A stretch of DNA of 5,157 bases from contig DJXD01000099.1 of the NCBI GenBank assembly GCA_002449585.1, positions 1 to 5,157 on the forward strand. The letters run 5' to 3'. The notes beneath the pieces are model-generated. The model was not told where the DNA came from and did no database searches. It was given only the letters and a program-made list of their open reading frames with translations. Source of the DNA: Ruminococcus sp. UBA7013 (GTDB taxonomy: Bacteria; Bacillota; Clostridia; Oscillospirales; Ruminococcaceae). Positions 5,133 to 5,157 of the stretch are shown here, piece by piece (the stretch's first letter is position 1; each line of letters opens with the position of its first letter). A program made the translations under genes and the position numbers.

Positions 5133-5157
5133 GCGTGACATCCTCCCCCGCCTATAG
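5133..5157. mobile_element. Possible edge of an IS200/IS605-like element (half palindrome)
   Basis: The last bases, gcgtgacatcctcccccgcctatag, differ sharply in composition from the A/T-rich DNA beside them. They end in the self-complementary centre ctatag (5152-5157) preceded by cccccgc, so the right arm of a hairpin would lie just past the window. From memory, gacatcctcccccgcc followed by its inverted copy is common at the ends of IS200/IS605/tnpB-type elements in many bacteria. Only the edge is visible and no transposase is in the window, so this is tentative; a GC-rich terminator of an outside gene is the main alternative. Confidence 0.35.

Noticed and set aside
1..5157. CRISPR array, rRNA, prophage or att repeats
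   Set aside because: No regularly spaced repeats, rRNA sequence or phage genes were seen; no duplicated 3' end of the tRNA-Leu gene was noticed that would mark an integrated element.

Overview
The window looks like chromosome of a low-to-moderate GC Gram-positive anaerobe of the Bacillota, most likely class Clostridia (Lachnospiraceae/Ruminococcus-like). The grounds are strong AGGAGG ribosome sites, near-consensus sigma-A promoters, a TTG start, A/T-flanked intrinsic terminators, and the type of NAD synthetase and PIN-like proteins present. This placement is inference; no species is claimed.

Layout. (1) Bases 1-585 hold the 3' third of a GH13 alpha-glucosidase gene (oligo-1,6-glucosidase type) that starts outside the window. 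(2) On the opposite strand lies tRNA-Leu(CAA) at 626-708, with a perfect TTGACA-17-TATAAT promoter and its own intrinsic terminator just past the glucosidase stop. (3) A 259-base divergent intergenic region (709-967) carries the tRNA promoter, an A/T-rich inverted repeat, an extended -10 promoter reading right, and a structured leader of about 135 nt. (4) A four-gene operon follows: nadE (glutamine-dependent NAD+ synthetase), two tandem paralogous PIN-like (NYN/PIN-type nuclease fold) proteins, and pyrE (orotate phosphoribosyltransferase). Spacings are 25, 18-19 and 18 nt, and a strong bidirectional terminator closes the operon at 4835-4867. (5) A short convergent gene on the minus strand encodes a ribbon-helix-helix protein. 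(6) The last ~25 bases are half of a GC-rich palindrome cut by the window edge, resembling the subterminal hairpin of IS200/IS605-type elements.

How the parts relate. nadE makes NAD+ from deamido-NAD+, and pyrE makes OMP from orotate and PRPP, so both outer genes are nucleotide biosynthesis. Between them are two nuclease-fold proteins. The first keeps the acidic residues expected of an active PIN-like RNase. The second has lost at least one (Asp to Gln), which suggests an active/degenerate pair acting together. I see no CRISPR array, prophage or complete mobile element. The most interesting points are the PIN pair inside a nucleotide-biosynthesis operon and the unusual nadE translation start, where a perfect Shine-Dalgarno sequence lies 45 nt upstream and is separated from the ATG by a hairpin and a small overlapping reading frame.
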